From positions 1 to 64,000 of the forward strand of contig CALSLT010000043.1 of assembly GCA_943787265.1 (NCBI GenBank): a stretch of 64,000 nucleotides of DNA, in the 5' to 3' direction. Shown here piece after piece: positions 35,391-44,741 of the stretch. Below the pieces are notes generated by a model. The model had not been told where the DNA came from. It saw only the letters and a program-made list of their open reading frames with translations, and searched no databases. The position numbers and the translations under genes were made by a program. The stretch is from an uncultured Planctomycetaceae bacterium (lineage in GTDB: Bacteria; Planctomycetota; Planctomycetia; Planctomycetales; Planctomycetaceae). How positions within the stretch are numbered: the first letter of the stretch is position 1; the number at the start of each line of letters is the position of its first letter.

Positions 35391-38300
35391 ATGCGATTCC
35401 GCCTCTACCGATGTTTCTCTGTCCTGATCATCGCTTCGTTCTGCTCGCCAGCGGCTGGTCAGGTTTCACAGGATTCTTCCGGGAATCATCGTCGCGGTCG
35501 CGCTTTGTTTGCTCAACGTGGGTGCGCGGCGTGTCATGCAGTCGATGGGGAAACTGCATCATTGGGCCCCGATCTTTCGAAGCCAGAGAACGACAAAGCG
35601 CTGACTCGAGTTGAATTCCTGGAAGCGGTGAATGAGCCCAGCAAGAAGATCAGGAAAGGGTACGACGCGTTTTCCGTGCTGCTGGATTCAGGAAAAGTCA
35701 CAATGGGACGGATCATCAAAGAGACGGACGAAGCGGTGACGATGCTCGTGCCGACTCAGACTCAGCAGATCGACGAAGTGGTAATTCCTCGTGACGACAT
35801 CGACGAAATCATCAAACAGAAAATCTCTGTGATGCCGAAAGGACTCTTGAAGGGGCTGCGAGAGTCACAAATTGCCGACCTGCTTGCTTATCTCGAAACA
35901 GTCGGCGATCCGAACTTTGTTGAACCAGCTCCAGCGACGATTCCGAAGAAACTGCCGGGCATCGCTCGCGAGCCCGAAGAAGCGGATTCGACGTTCTACT
36001 CGCCCGAAGAGTCGATGAAGCGGATTCATCTTGCTCCTGGCTATCGACTCGAACTGGTCGCTTCCGAGCCGATGATTGAAGAGCCAGTGTTGTGCGTGTG
36101 GGACGGCAACTCCCGGATGTACGTCGCCGAAATGCGTACCTACATGCAGGATGCTGACGGCACGGATCAGGACCAGCCGAAATCACGAGTGTCCATGCTG
36201 GAAGACACGGATGGCGATGGAAAGATGGACAAGGTCTCGCGGTTTGTCGACAACATGGTGCTACCGCGAATGATTCTGCCGCTCGACGATCGCATCATCA
36301 TTAACGAGACATACACCAATGATTATTACAGCTACCGCGACACTGATGGCGACGGAGTTGCTGACGAGAAGGGGCTGCTTTACGGAGGCGGCAGGGCCGG
36401 TGGCAACCTTGAGCATCAGAACAGCGGGATTACCTGGGGCATCGATAACTGGATTTACACCGCTCGCACGGGCGATCAGCGTCATCGATTTATCGGAAAC
36501 AAGTGGACGTCCGAGCGACTCTACAGTGACAACGGTCAGTGGGGTCTGGCGATGGACGACGTCGGGCGGTTCTTCCTGTCGACTGCTGGTGGTGAGAGGC
36601 CGGCCTACGGATTTCAACAGTTGCCTCACTATGGAAAGCTGTCTCTGCCGGGTGAACGAGAGTCGAACTTCGAAGCCGTTTATCCCATCGTCAAAATGGT
36701 CGATGTACAGGGAGGGCTCGGTCGAGTCGACAAAGTTCGCGGCGGGCTGAATCGTTTCACCGGTTGCGCGGGACAGTCGATCTATCGCGGCGATCGGATG
36801 CCGGCGGACTTTAACGGTGATTACATTCTGCCCGAGCCCGTCGGTCGACTGGTTCGTCGTGCGAAGGTCACGCAGATTGACGGCAAGTACGTGCTGAGCA
36901 ATGCGTACGAAGACTCTGAGTTCATTGCATCGACAGACGGTAACTTTCGACCGCTCGGCTCAGCGACAGGGCCTGACGGGTGCCTCTACATCGTCGACAT
37001 GTACCGGGGAATCATTCAGGAAGGGAACTGGACTCGCAAAGGCTCCTACTTGCGAGGCGTAATCGACAAAGAAGGCTTTGCAAAGAACATCGGTCGCGGC
37101 CGGATTTACCGAGTCGTTCACGAATCGACCATTCGCGACCCGCCTCCAAAGATGCTCGACATGTCGACTGCCGAACTGGTCGAGCAACTGTCGCATCCCA
37201 ACGGTTGGCGTCGGGACACAGCTCAAAAGTTGATTGTCCTGCGAGGCGATAAGACCGTCGTTCCTCAACTTCAGAAGGTCGTGCAGGAAGGTGCAGAACC
37301 GCTTGGGCGAATGCACGCGTTGTGGACTTTGGACGGCCTGGGAGCATCACCTCGACAATCAGCCGGGTCGGCAATTGCCGATTCAGACGCTCGCGTGAAA
37401 CTTGCGGCGATTCGAATCGCTGAACCGCTGCTGGCAGACGATCCGGAGCTGGTTCAAACAGTTAGTGAAGCCGGGTTTGACGCCGACATGACGGTCGTCG
37501 TGCAGGCCATTAATTCATTGCGATTTGCGAAGACTAAAGAAGCGAAGGCGGCCATTTCAGAGATCGCCGCCGCTTATCCAGAAAGTGATCTGGTGATGGC
37601 ATCGGCACAGTCCAGTCTCAACTATCGCGAAGGTGGCGGGGGACCAACGTTTGCAAACTTCGATGCGGACATGATCGCGAAAATGCAACGAGGCTACAGG
37701 TCCTACACGATGGTCTGCATTCGGTGTCACGGCCCCGATGCGAAGGGAGCGATTTCCAGCGACGGCCTGCAATTGGCACCTTCGCTGGTTGGCTCGCCAC
37801 GTCTGCTGGGACCTCCTGAAGTGTCGGCGCGAATCCTCATGCATGGCCTAGCAGTGCCGATTGACGGCAAGAAATACCCGGGCGTCATGGAGTCGATGAA
37901 ACGGCAGGACGACGAGTGGATCGCATCGGCGTTGACCTTTGTCCGAAACAGTTTTGGAAACACAGCTTCGCGAATTGAAGCCAGAGACGTTGCCAGCGTT
38001 CGCAGGTCAACCAGCGATCGAACAAAGCCTTATACCATTCAGGATTTCGCAGCGTACCAGAAGATTCCATCGCAGACCGTTTCGTCCTGGGCGTTCACGG
38101 CGTCGACCGGATCGAATCCTCGAAACGCCGTTGACGGCGATCGCGAATCTCGATTCGACACTCATGGCGATCAGACGCCTGGACAGTGGTTTCAGTTCGA
38201 CATGGGCGAACCTTACGAGCTGACAAGTCTGGTGCTCGATGCTGCCGGAAGTGTCAATGACTACCCGCGTGGGTACGAGGTCCGACTCAGTCATGACGGC

Positions 38301-39278
38301 AACACATGGGACGAGCCTTCGGCGTCGGGGCGGGGAGCGGGTGTTGTGACTTCGATCGGATTAGGTCATCGAGCGTCTGGCCGCTTTGTTCGCATTTTTC
38401 AGACAGGTGCAAAGAAGGGCAATTTCTGGTCGATCCATGAGTTGTCGATCTTTGGGCGGAAAGCTGTTTCTGACGGGCGAGATCCTCGCGACATCGGAAA
38501 ACTCACCTACAACCAGTCGTGTCTTCAATGTCATGGTCGAACGGGTTCGGGGCGAGTCGATTCTGAATTGAATGCACTCGCTGTGCCAATCAATCAGCAA
38601 TCGGAGATCGTAAGAAATCGCGATGCCTTTATTCGGATCGGACTTCGTGGAGTCATCTCGAAGAACGCATCGTGCCCCGCGTTGCTTGGAAACGATGACA
38701 CAGACTCGACGAAGGCGGCCGCAGTCTTGTCGTATATTCGCGAGACGTTCCACTCAGGTCTTGCACCGATCACGCCTGAGCTAGTGGAAGCGACTGTTTC
38801 CGATCTTCCTGGGAAAGCCGAACCGTTTACTCGCGAGTCGCTTGCCAACTTTCTTCCGATTTCGCGAGACGTCATGACGACGTGGAAGCTGACGGCGTCG
38901 CATGGCCAGAACGAAGTCCGCAAGGCGATCGATGGAGATCCTAAATCGAGATACAGCACCGGCACCTACATGAAGCCGGGGATGTGGTTCGCGTTTGACA
39001 TGCAGGCTGAGCACGACGTCCAAAGCATACTTCTCGACACGACGAAATCGGCTGGAGACTATCCGCGAGGATTTGCTGCCTTCACGAGCGACAACGGAAC
39101 GGATTGGTCAGAGCCTGTTCTCTCTGGCGAAGGAAAAACCGCAGTCACCGAACTGGCATTGCCTGCCGGAACAAGAGCTCGCCACATCAAAATCAAACAG
39201 ACCGGCGAGTTCAGTCTGTTCTGGTCGATCCACGAACTCAGTGTTTACGCAACCAAAGTATGGGCAGCCGCCGAGTGA
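35391..39278 (+). CDS. PVC-type cytochrome c / propeller / discoidin-like multidomain protein
   Basis: 1295 residues with a signal peptide (LIIASFCSPAAGQ). Domains in order: haem domain with CAACH (45-49); a region of about 170-560 with repeated DxDxDG-type loops (DADGTDQDQPKSRVSMLEDT; DTDGDGVADEKGLLY) of the PVC-type membrane-bound dehydrogenase/propeller kind; alpha-helical HEAT-like part about 590-740; a second haem domain with CIRCH (776-780); a discoidin/F5-8C-like domain about 890-1025; a third haem domain with CLQCH (1044-1048); and a second discoidin-like domain at the end. Discoidin-like domains usually bind carbohydrate. The protein is probably periplasmic and may pass electrons from an oxidised substrate or respond to glycans. 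Two discoidin-like domains and three haems are more than usual. Substrate unknown. Confidence 0.9.
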   Translation: MRFRLYRCFSVLIIASFCSPAAGQVSQDSSGNHRRGRALFAQRGCAACHAVDGETASLGPDLSKPENDKALTRVEFLEAVNEPSKKIRKGYDAFSVLLDSGKVTMGRIIKETDEAVTMLVPTQTQQIDEVVIPRDDIDEIIKQKISVMPKGLLKGLRESQIADLLAYLETVGDPNFVEPAPATIPKKLPGIAREPEEADSTFYSPEESMKRIHLAPGYRLELVASEPMIEEPVLCVWDGNSRMYVAEMRTYMQDADGTDQDQPKSRVSMLEDTDGDGKMDKVSRFVDNMVLPRMILPLDDRIIINETYTNDYYSYRDTDGDGVADEKGLLYGGGRAGGNLEHQNSGITWGIDNWIYTARTGDQRHRFIGNKWTSERLYSDNGQWGLAMDDVGRFFLSTAGGERPAYGFQQLPHYGKLSLPGERESNFEAVYPIVKMVDVQGGLGRVDKVRGGLNRFTGCAGQSIYRGDRMPADFNGDYILPEPVGRLVRRAKVTQIDGKYVLSNAYEDSEFIASTDGNFRPLGSATGPDGCLYIVDMYRGIIQEGNWTRKGSYLRGVIDKEGFAKNIGRGRIYRVVHESTIRDPPPKMLDMSTAELVEQLSHPNGWRRDTAQKLIVLRGDKTVVPQLQKVVQEGAEPLGRMHALWTLDGLGASPRQSAGSAIADSDARVKLAAIRIAEPLLADDPELVQTVSEAGFDADMTVVVQAINSLRFAKTKEAKAAISEIAAAYPESDLVMASAQSSLNYREGGGGPTFANFDADMIAKMQRGYRSYTMVCIRCHGPDAKGAISSDGLQLAPSLVGSPRLLGPPEVSARILMHGLAVPIDGKKYPGVMESMKRQDDEWIASALTFVRNSFGNTASRIEARDVASVRRSTSDRTKPYTIQDFAAYQKIPSQTVSSWAFTASTGSNPRNAVDGDRESRFDTHGDQTPGQWFQFDMGEPYELTSLVLDAAGSVNDYPRGYEVRLSHDGNTWDEPSASGRGAGVVTSIGLGHRASGRFVRIFQTGAKKGNFWSIHELSIFGRKAVSDGRDPRDIGKLTYNQSCLQCHGRTGSGRVDSELNALAVPINQQSEIVRNRDAFIRIGLRGVISKNASCPALLGNDDTDSTKAAAVLSYIRETFHSGLAPITPELVEATVSDLPGKAEPFTRESLANFLPISRDVMTTWKLTASHGQNEVRKAIDGDPKSRYSTGTYMKPGMWFAFDMQAEHDVQSILLDTTKSAGDYPRGFAAFTSDNGTDWSEPVLSGEGKTAVTELALPAGTRARHIKIKQTGEFSLFWSIHELSVYATKVWAAAE

Positions 39279-39350
39279 GAACTTGTGCGGTAGAAGGATG
39301 CGTCGCCGGCAATATCACTGACGTGTCGGTTCGGTGCGACAACAAGGTGA

Positions 39351-40409
39351 CTATGGATGAGGTCGCCAGCGCTCCGTGAGGTCGCTCCATGTCGGACCGT
39401 TGGTGGTTGGTCGTTGCTGCAGGCATGGCGAACGCTCTATGACCTGTTCAAACAGCGTGACGATTGCCTCGCCCATTTCCCATAACGCGTGACGAAAGTC
39501 TGCTTTGTCGGCAAGTCTGACCATCTCTGAGTAGCGGAGTCCTCCGGACTGTCGAGTCAATTCTTCGTCGCAGTGCCATTCCGATTTCCGCTTCTTAAGT
39601 CGATAGAGCTTCAACAATCGCGGGTTGCGGATCGCCTGGTAACGTCGGTTCTGTTGCAGAACCTCGTTCAGAAGAGGGGCCAGATTCGGTGCCCATGCGT
39701 TTGGGAAGTGCGCTGCAAGTTCTCCTCGCGGCTGAGCAACCCGCATGTAGTGATGCTGTATTGGTTCGACTGGAGTTTCCGCGAGATCACTCAACAGGGC
39801 TGGCCAGTTGAGCCCGAATTCTTTGACGCCGATCTCGTGAAAACTGACGAGATCCTGAATGGGCCGATTCATCGGTGTGTACTTACCACCGTGCAGATCG
39901 AGCGTGATTCCGGGGCGGATCGACTTGATCAGACTGTCGCCGACAATGTGAGCCATCCAGCCAAACAGGTACGCCAGTTTCCGCTCACCAGGTCCGAATA
40001 ACTCCATCGCATCCTGGACAACCGCCGCGCAGTAGTCGGCCAGGTGGTCCCAGGGCACTGTCTGCTGGCGATCGGCCGGCGTCCATCCGAAAACGAGATG
40101 GGAACGACCATAGAATCGACGATGGATATCGCGCGGCCGGTATGACTTCCCATTGATCGAGAATGACCACGGACGAACTTCGCCGCCGGTCAGGGGGCTC
40201 TTTTCAAGCGGAGCCGTTCCATACCCGACTTCCTTTCCCGTGTCGAGGCAAACTGCTTCGGGCATGGTCTGAATGTCGCAACCCAGATAGGCGCCGCACA
40301 GGTAGCTGGCATAGTGCCGATGGATGATCGCAGAGACCGGAAGTCGACGGTGCTCGGCCGCTTTCCCGGCAAGAACCGCGTACATCGTGTGCCCGATGAT
40401 TCCGCTCAT
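39351..40409 (-). CDS. Hypothetical protein, possible zinc-dependent phospholipase C-like fold
   Basis: 352 residues. I do not recognise a family with certainty. It is a soluble protein without signal peptide, rich in histidine and aromatic residues. The N-terminal MSGIIGHTMYAVLAGKAAEH, the HRHYASYLCGAYLGCD stretch and YLFGWMAHIVGDSLIKS recall the helical zinc-dependent phospholipase C / S1-P1 nuclease group, which binds metal through spaced His and Asp. This is weak. The C-terminal third is basic (LKLYRLKKRKSEWHCDEEL). It stands alone, convergent with the cytochrome gene, and no neighbour suggests a role. Confidence 0.6.
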   Translation of the reverse strand: MSGIIGHTMYAVLAGKAAEHRRLPVSAIIHRHYASYLCGAYLGCDIQTMPEAVCLDTGKEVGYGTAPLEKSPLTGGEVRPWSFSINGKSYRPRDIHRRFYGRSHLVFGWTPADRQQTVPWDHLADYCAAVVQDAMELFGPGERKLAYLFGWMAHIVGDSLIKSIRPGITLDLHGGKYTPMNRPIQDLVSFHEIGVKEFGLNWPALLSDLAETPVEPIQHHYMRVAQPRGELAAHFPNAWAPNLAPLLNEVLQQNRRYQAIRNPRLLKLYRLKKRKSEWHCDEELTRQSGGLRYSEMVRLADKADFRHALWEMGEAIVTLFEQVIERSPCLQQRPTTNGPTWSDLTERWRPHP

Positions 40410-40493
40410 TCAGATATCCTCGTTCTGCAATCTGGAATTGGGGTAGTCCAATCGCCGCAGAAGGGTATCTGATTACTCAAACAAATTCATGAA

Positions 40494-42401
40494 TCACAAA
40501 CGAGGCTTCGCCGGCTGTGATTTCGGACGTTCGGAATTCGTACTAGAGGGAGGAGTCGTCGGTCTGGAAGTCGCAGGAAGTTTGGAAATAGCCAGAGTAC
40601 CGAAGATAGTTTCACCCTTCCGCACGATATAGAACTTGAGACCGTTTTCGTTGGGTAAGCTTTTAATTTGCTTCGTGACGAAATCCAGATTCTCCAGCGA
40701 GACCGTCTCCCAGATGTGTATGCCCACCAGAAGGTCGCCAGCCTGGATGCCGGCCTGACTCGCGAGCGTGCTTCCGTGAACTGACGCAATTCGAATTCCG
40801 CCTCGAAAATTGGATTCCGTTTGGCGTAGGTCCACTACCTCTCCGAATCGAATCCCGAAGCTGCTTTCCCACTCGCTGACGTCCGGAGTAGTGATTGGTG
40901 ATGTCGCAGACGTTGGCGGCTCAACGCGTTTCAGGGCTGGACCTGGGGGGAGTTCATCCAATGCCGGTGGTTGTTGGTTTTCGTTTGGAGTGCTGGACTG
41001 ACGCCGTTTATCGAAGCTGACTCGCGTGGCGGCTTTTAACTTCTCTCGAAGATCGTTGACTTGCTGAAGCAGCTGCTCCTGGTCAACACGGTACTTTTTC
41101 AGCACGGCTATCCAGTTTGCATTGGCATCACCGAACTGACCCTGTACCTGGGGCGTCCCTTGGCTCACGGCTTCGGCGTCCTCAAGCCTCCTCGCACTGG
41201 TATCGGCCTGTTCATTAATTGTTTCACGAAGAGTGGCGGGGGCCCACGCCAGGTTGTCTTTGTTTTCGAGTTCCGAAATGCGTCGTTCGATAACCTGATC
41301 CGCAATTTGTTCGCGTAGAATCAATCGAGCCCGAGCCGTCATTAAGTCGGCTTCTGCACGTTCGAGTTGATACTGCTGCAACTGCAGCCGCAGTTCGAAC
41401 GCCATTTGCACGGCATTAGCGAGGTGCTCGCGTAGTTCGCCGATTCGCTTCCCGTCAGGTGCGGTCCCCGATTTAGCTTCCCGAAGTTGCTCGGCGATGT
41501 TGGCGGCTGATCGTTCGGACTTTTCATATTGCTGTTGAAGCGTTGCTGGATCGCTGCTGCGAGTGACATCCTGCAAGGCTTGGATGACGCGTTCAGCTTC
41601 GGCGACCGACTCCTCGGAGCCGCGAAAAACGACTTGGCCTTCGTCAAACCCTTCGATCTGAACGTCGAGGTCCGGACGAAGTTGCCTAAGAATTTCGATG
41701 AGTTGTGCAGGCTCACGGTGAGCAGGCCGCGTCTTCTCCGGCGAGAACCCTGTGAACCGGTACCGGTCCAACAGATTAAACTGCGGCTTTTGCAGATGCT
41801 TGATAGCTTCGACGTCAAGCTCGGCGTCCCTGATCGATGGGTGGTTTGGCCCGTGTGTGGCACGCAGTTTCTGCAGTTGCAGTTCCGCATTTTGTAATTG
41901 CGCTGCAGCCATTCGACTTCCGAATGGCTGTGAAAATGTCAGTCCGACGTCAGCCGCTGATATGCGGGCTTCGGCGTTTCTGGCGTCCTGCAGCGCCTGT
42001 TTTTCGACGGCCTGTTCCCGCAGAACTTGTTCTTCGCGTTCGCGGATCGCGGCTTCTTTATCCAATTGTTCTTGCCGGAACTGCTCCTGCTCGTGTCTGT
42101 GTTGGTCTGCAACCTGCGCGAGTTCGTTGACGAACTGCTCGATGTCATCGACCTGTGATTTCGAAACGCGGCCGTAGATCCGGTTGGTTGTTGGTTCTGC
42201 GGAGAAATTCAAGTTCGGAAATTGCTCGTTGAGCAAGTTCACGACGTCAGAGGCTTTCGCTACTCCCGGATCAAAACTGCTGATCGGGTCTTTATAGATT
42301 TGTGATTGAGCTGGCTCAGCCGTTGCTGCTGATTCATCCTGGGCAGCGACGTGGCACATCGGGGTGAGGCAAAGTGCCGCGATCAACAGTGCGTGTCTCA
42401 T
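40494..42401 (-). CDS. PDZ-domain protein with secretin-like short domains and coiled coils
   Basis: 635 residues with a signal peptide (MRHALLIAALCLTPMCHVAA). Near 45-95 lies a short alpha/beta segment (ASDVVNLLNEQFPNLNFSAE; RIYGRVSKSQVDDIEQFVNE) resembling secretin/STN-like domains. A second such unit is near 225-275 (IEILRQLRPDLDVQIEGFDE). Long coiled coils rich in Glu, Gln and Arg fill the rest up to about 480. A PDZ domain at about 535-605 (GGIRIASVHGSTLASQAGIQ; AGDLLVGIHIWE) closes it before a Pro/Ser-rich tail. Its start overlaps the kinase stop (TAATG), so it is translated with the kinase and ECF sigma factor. Possibly a periplasmic effector or scaffold of that signalling unit. Confidence 0.82.
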   Translation of the reverse strand: MRHALLIAALCLTPMCHVAAQDESAATAEPAQSQIYKDPISSFDPGVAKASDVVNLLNEQFPNLNFSAEPTTNRIYGRVSKSQVDDIEQFVNELAQVADQHRHEQEQFRQEQLDKEAAIREREEQVLREQAVEKQALQDARNAEARISAADVGLTFSQPFGSRMAAAQLQNAELQLQKLRATHGPNHPSIRDAELDVEAIKHLQKPQFNLLDRYRFTGFSPEKTRPAHREPAQLIEILRQLRPDLDVQIEGFDEGQVVFRGSEESVAEAERVIQALQDVTRSSDPATLQQQYEKSERSAANIAEQLREAKSGTAPDGKRIGELREHLANAVQMAFELRLQLQQYQLERAEADLMTARARLILREQIADQVIERRISELENKDNLAWAPATLRETINEQADTSARRLEDAEAVSQGTPQVQGQFGDANANWIAVLKKYRVDQEQLLQQVNDLREKLKAATRVSFDKRRQSSTPNENQQPPALDELPPGPALKRVEPPTSATSPITTPDVSEWESSFGIRFGEVVDLRQTESNFRGGIRIASVHGSTLASQAGIQAGDLLVGIHIWETVSLENLDFVTKQIKSLPNENGLKFYIVRKGETIFGTLAISKLPATSRPTTPPSSTNSERPKSQPAKPRL

Positions 42402-43993
42402 TATTCGATTCCTTCCGGAAGAAAAGTTGAGCTGGCAGCCGGAGTTTTTTCAAAGTCGGATTGAGTTTCCTCAGCGAGGCGTTGAGCTGTTCGCCGAATG
42501 TCAAATGGCGAAACGCCACCGTCGTCGTACCACGCGGTATCGTCGGAGGTCGGCTTGCCGGTCAGTGATTGGACTTCGTCTTTTGCAGTTGGTTCAACTG
42601 CTTCCGCAACGTTGGTCGAAGGCAACTCTTGTCGTGGGACGACAGCGTTGTCCGTCGTCTGGTGTGGGCTGGTGGCTGTACCCAAAGACTGCGAGTCTTC
42701 CACAACGGGATGCTCGTTGGGACTTGGATTCACAGGCGGCGTTCCAAAGTAGAGCGAGGATGCGACGACAAAGGCCGTCGTCGCCATCGTTATCACCGTG
42801 CCAGTTCGTTTCCTCGGCCATTGCCAGTTGGACGCCGTCTGCAGTTCATCAGGCAGGGGCGTGTTTGGCGAGTGTTCATGGACAAGGCATCGTTGCAGCA
42901 GGTCGGACAGTTCTGCCGCAGTCGTGAATCGATCGTTGGCTGACTTGCTGTGCAGCTTCTCGATCACGTGGCACAGCCAGTCGGGGATCTGTGGATTGAT
43001 CTCACGGATTGGCCTCGGTTCGTTGTCGGTAATGCGACGAAGAATTCCGTACGCACTGTCTGCTCGAAACGGAACACGTCCGGTGCAGGCGGTGTAGAGA
43101 ACGCTGCCCAGGCTGAAGAGGTCACTGCGGTGGTCGATCGCGTCTCCACGAGCCTGTTCGGGAGACATGTACTGAGGCGTGCCAGCGATGACTCCTGTGC
43201 GAGTAACCGAAGCGTCGTCTACGGCTCGAGCGAGGCCGAAGTCTGTGATGACCAGCCGCTCAATCCCGTCGCTCAGCAGTATGTTTGCTGGTTTGATGTC
43301 TCGATGAACCAGTCCCTGTTGATGAGCTGCGGCAAGCCCCGCAGCAATCTGGCTGCCGATGCGAAGAACTTCGACGACAGGCAGCGAGCCGCGTTCATCG
43401 ATTCGTTTCTGAAGTGACTGCCCGCGTGCATACGGCATGACCAGGTACGGCAGGCCATTTGCTTCGGCCACACCGTAGATGTCGATGACGTTTTCGTGAG
43501 TCATTGCCGCCGCGGCCTGAGCTTCACGGGCGAACCGTTTTCGTGCAGCTCCGCTTGTGGCGAGGTGAGGGGCCATGACCTTGATCGCGACCACTCGACT
43601 GAGCGGTCGGTCGAATCCTTTCAGCACGGCTCCCATTCCACCGCAACCGATGACGCCGCTGATCTCATATCCGTCAAGCCGCCCAAGCATCTGAGGATCG
43701 TCCGTCGGCGCGAGGGACTTCAGCAGACGATCGACATCAAAACTTCGTTGTGAGCGTTCTCCGTTTGTGCCGCTTAAAGAAGACAACGGTTCCAGGTCCG
43801 AAGCGTCGTCCTGCAGGTAGGCACCTGCCTTGTTCCACGTATCCGGATCAGCCGTCTGTTGCCACAATGCGTCGCGGCATTCTTCACAGTGGCTCAGGTG
43901 CTCTTCGAAGGTTGCCTGCTGTGACGGTGTCATGCGGCTGTCGACGAAGTCTTCGATCCGCTGCCGGTCGCACTGCTCATGTTTGAGGCTCAT
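42401..43993 (-). CDS. Ser/Thr protein kinase with N-terminal zinc finger and a membrane helix
   Basis: 530 residues. The N-terminus has a zf-HC2-type zinc finger (HxxxCxxC at H32, C36, C39), as in anti-sigma factors. The kinase domain spans about 108-375: GCGGMGAV (116-123), catalytic K138, HRDIKPAN (230-237), DFG (251-253), then GTPQYMSPEQARG. All catalytic residues are kept. One membrane helix follows at about 402-420 (GTVITMATTAFVVASSLYF), and a Ser/Thr/Pro-rich segment of about 110 residues extends beyond, probably periplasmic. The start overlaps the sigma gene end by four bases (ATGA on the minus strand). The layout matches ECF groups linked to Ser/Thr kinases, so the zinc finger probably binds the sigma factor. 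Confidence 0.93.
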   Translation of the reverse strand: MSLKHEQCDRQRIEDFVDSRMTPSQQATFEEHLSHCEECRDALWQQTADPDTWNKAGAYLQDDASDLEPLSSLSGTNGERSQRSFDVDRLLKSLAPTDDPQMLGRLDGYEISGVIGCGGMGAVLKGFDRPLSRVVAIKVMAPHLATSGAARKRFAREAQAAAAMTHENVIDIYGVAEANGLPYLVMPYARGQSLQKRIDERGSLPVVEVLRIGSQIAAGLAAAHQQGLVHRDIKPANILLSDGIERLVITDFGLARAVDDASVTRTGVIAGTPQYMSPEQARGDAIDHRSDLFSLGSVLYTACTGRVPFRADSAYGILRRITDNEPRPIREINPQIPDWLCHVIEKLHSKSANDRFTTAAELSDLLQRCLVHEHSPNTPLPDELQTASNWQWPRKRTGTVITMATTAFVVASSLYFGTPPVNPSPNEHPVVEDSQSLGTATSPHQTTDNAVVPRQELPSTNVAEAVEPTAKDEVQSLTGKPTSDDTAWYDDGGVSPFDIRRTAQRLAEETQSDFEKTPAASSTFLPEGIE

Positions 43994-44661
43994 CGTTCAC
44001 CTCCCGACGGCTCGTTGTGAGCACTGGTAGTCTTTTGACTGTCGGAGTCGAGGCAAGCTTCTTCGGCGGACGTCCAGTCAAAGTGATTGACCACTTCCTT
44101 GAGCCGCTGCATGACCCGACTTCGTGCGGTATAGATAGAGCCCAGAGTTCGGCCAGTGGACTCAGCAACGTCGTTGCACGATTCGCCTTCGACCATCGTT
44201 TGCCAGAACGCGGACCAGGTCGAGTCCGTGAACTCGTGGTGAATCCTTGCCGCTGCCCAACGAAACGCCTGACGGTCAAGTTCCCGTCGTAGTTCATCTT
44301 CTGATGGATCGGGATGATCAGCGAGGTCCTGCAGTTGTTCGTGAATGCTGGTGCCACCTCGAGCGGCGTCGGGACGGACTCGTCGAATGGCATCGATGGC
44401 CGTGTTCCGAGCGACAGTTGCCAACCATCGTCGGAGTCCGCCAGAAGGCTTGCCGGATTCCCACTGCTCAACCTGCCGCATCACCTTCTGGAGAACATCC
44501 TGAACCAGATTTTGAGCGTCTACATCCTGGAGCCCGTGTCGCCGTCCGACTCGATAAAGCAGCGGACGATAGATCGAAACAAATTCAGCCCACGCCTGAA
44601 GATCCTGCGGATCACGCACGCGAGCAAGCAGAGTTTCGTTGGTGGCTGGTTCTGTCATCAC
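43990..44661 (-). CDS. ECF-type RNA polymerase sigma factor
   Basis: 223 residues (222 from the second ATG). Region 2 is clear: YRPLLYRVGRRHGLQDVDAQ, NLVQDVLQKV and LRRWLATVARNTAIDAIRR. Region 4 is FWQTMVEGESCNDVAESTGR with TLGSIYTARSRVMQRLKEVV as the helix-turn-helix. A C-terminal polar tail of about 25 residues follows. It is overlapped four bases by the kinase gene with the N-terminal zinc finger, and the PDZ protein comes next, giving a three-gene signalling unit. The sigma factor is presumably held or released by the kinase. The target promoter is unknown; in such systems the unit often drives its own transcription. I could not mark the promoter. Confidence 0.93.
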   Translation of the reverse strand: MMTEPATNETLLARVRDPQDLQAWAEFVSIYRPLLYRVGRRHGLQDVDAQNLVQDVLQKVMRQVEQWESGKPSGGLRRWLATVARNTAIDAIRRVRPDAARGGTSIHEQLQDLADHPDPSEDELRRELDRQAFRWAAARIHHEFTDSTWSAFWQTMVEGESCNDVAESTGRTLGSIYTARSRVMQRLKEVVNHFDWTSAEEACLDSDSQKTTSAHNEPSGGER

Positions 44662-44741
44662 GGATTTTGTTTCCTGGATTCATCCCCTGAATAGTTAACG
44701 CACGGGTGGCAAAAACCTGTCACAAAAGAATCAAATTTTTC

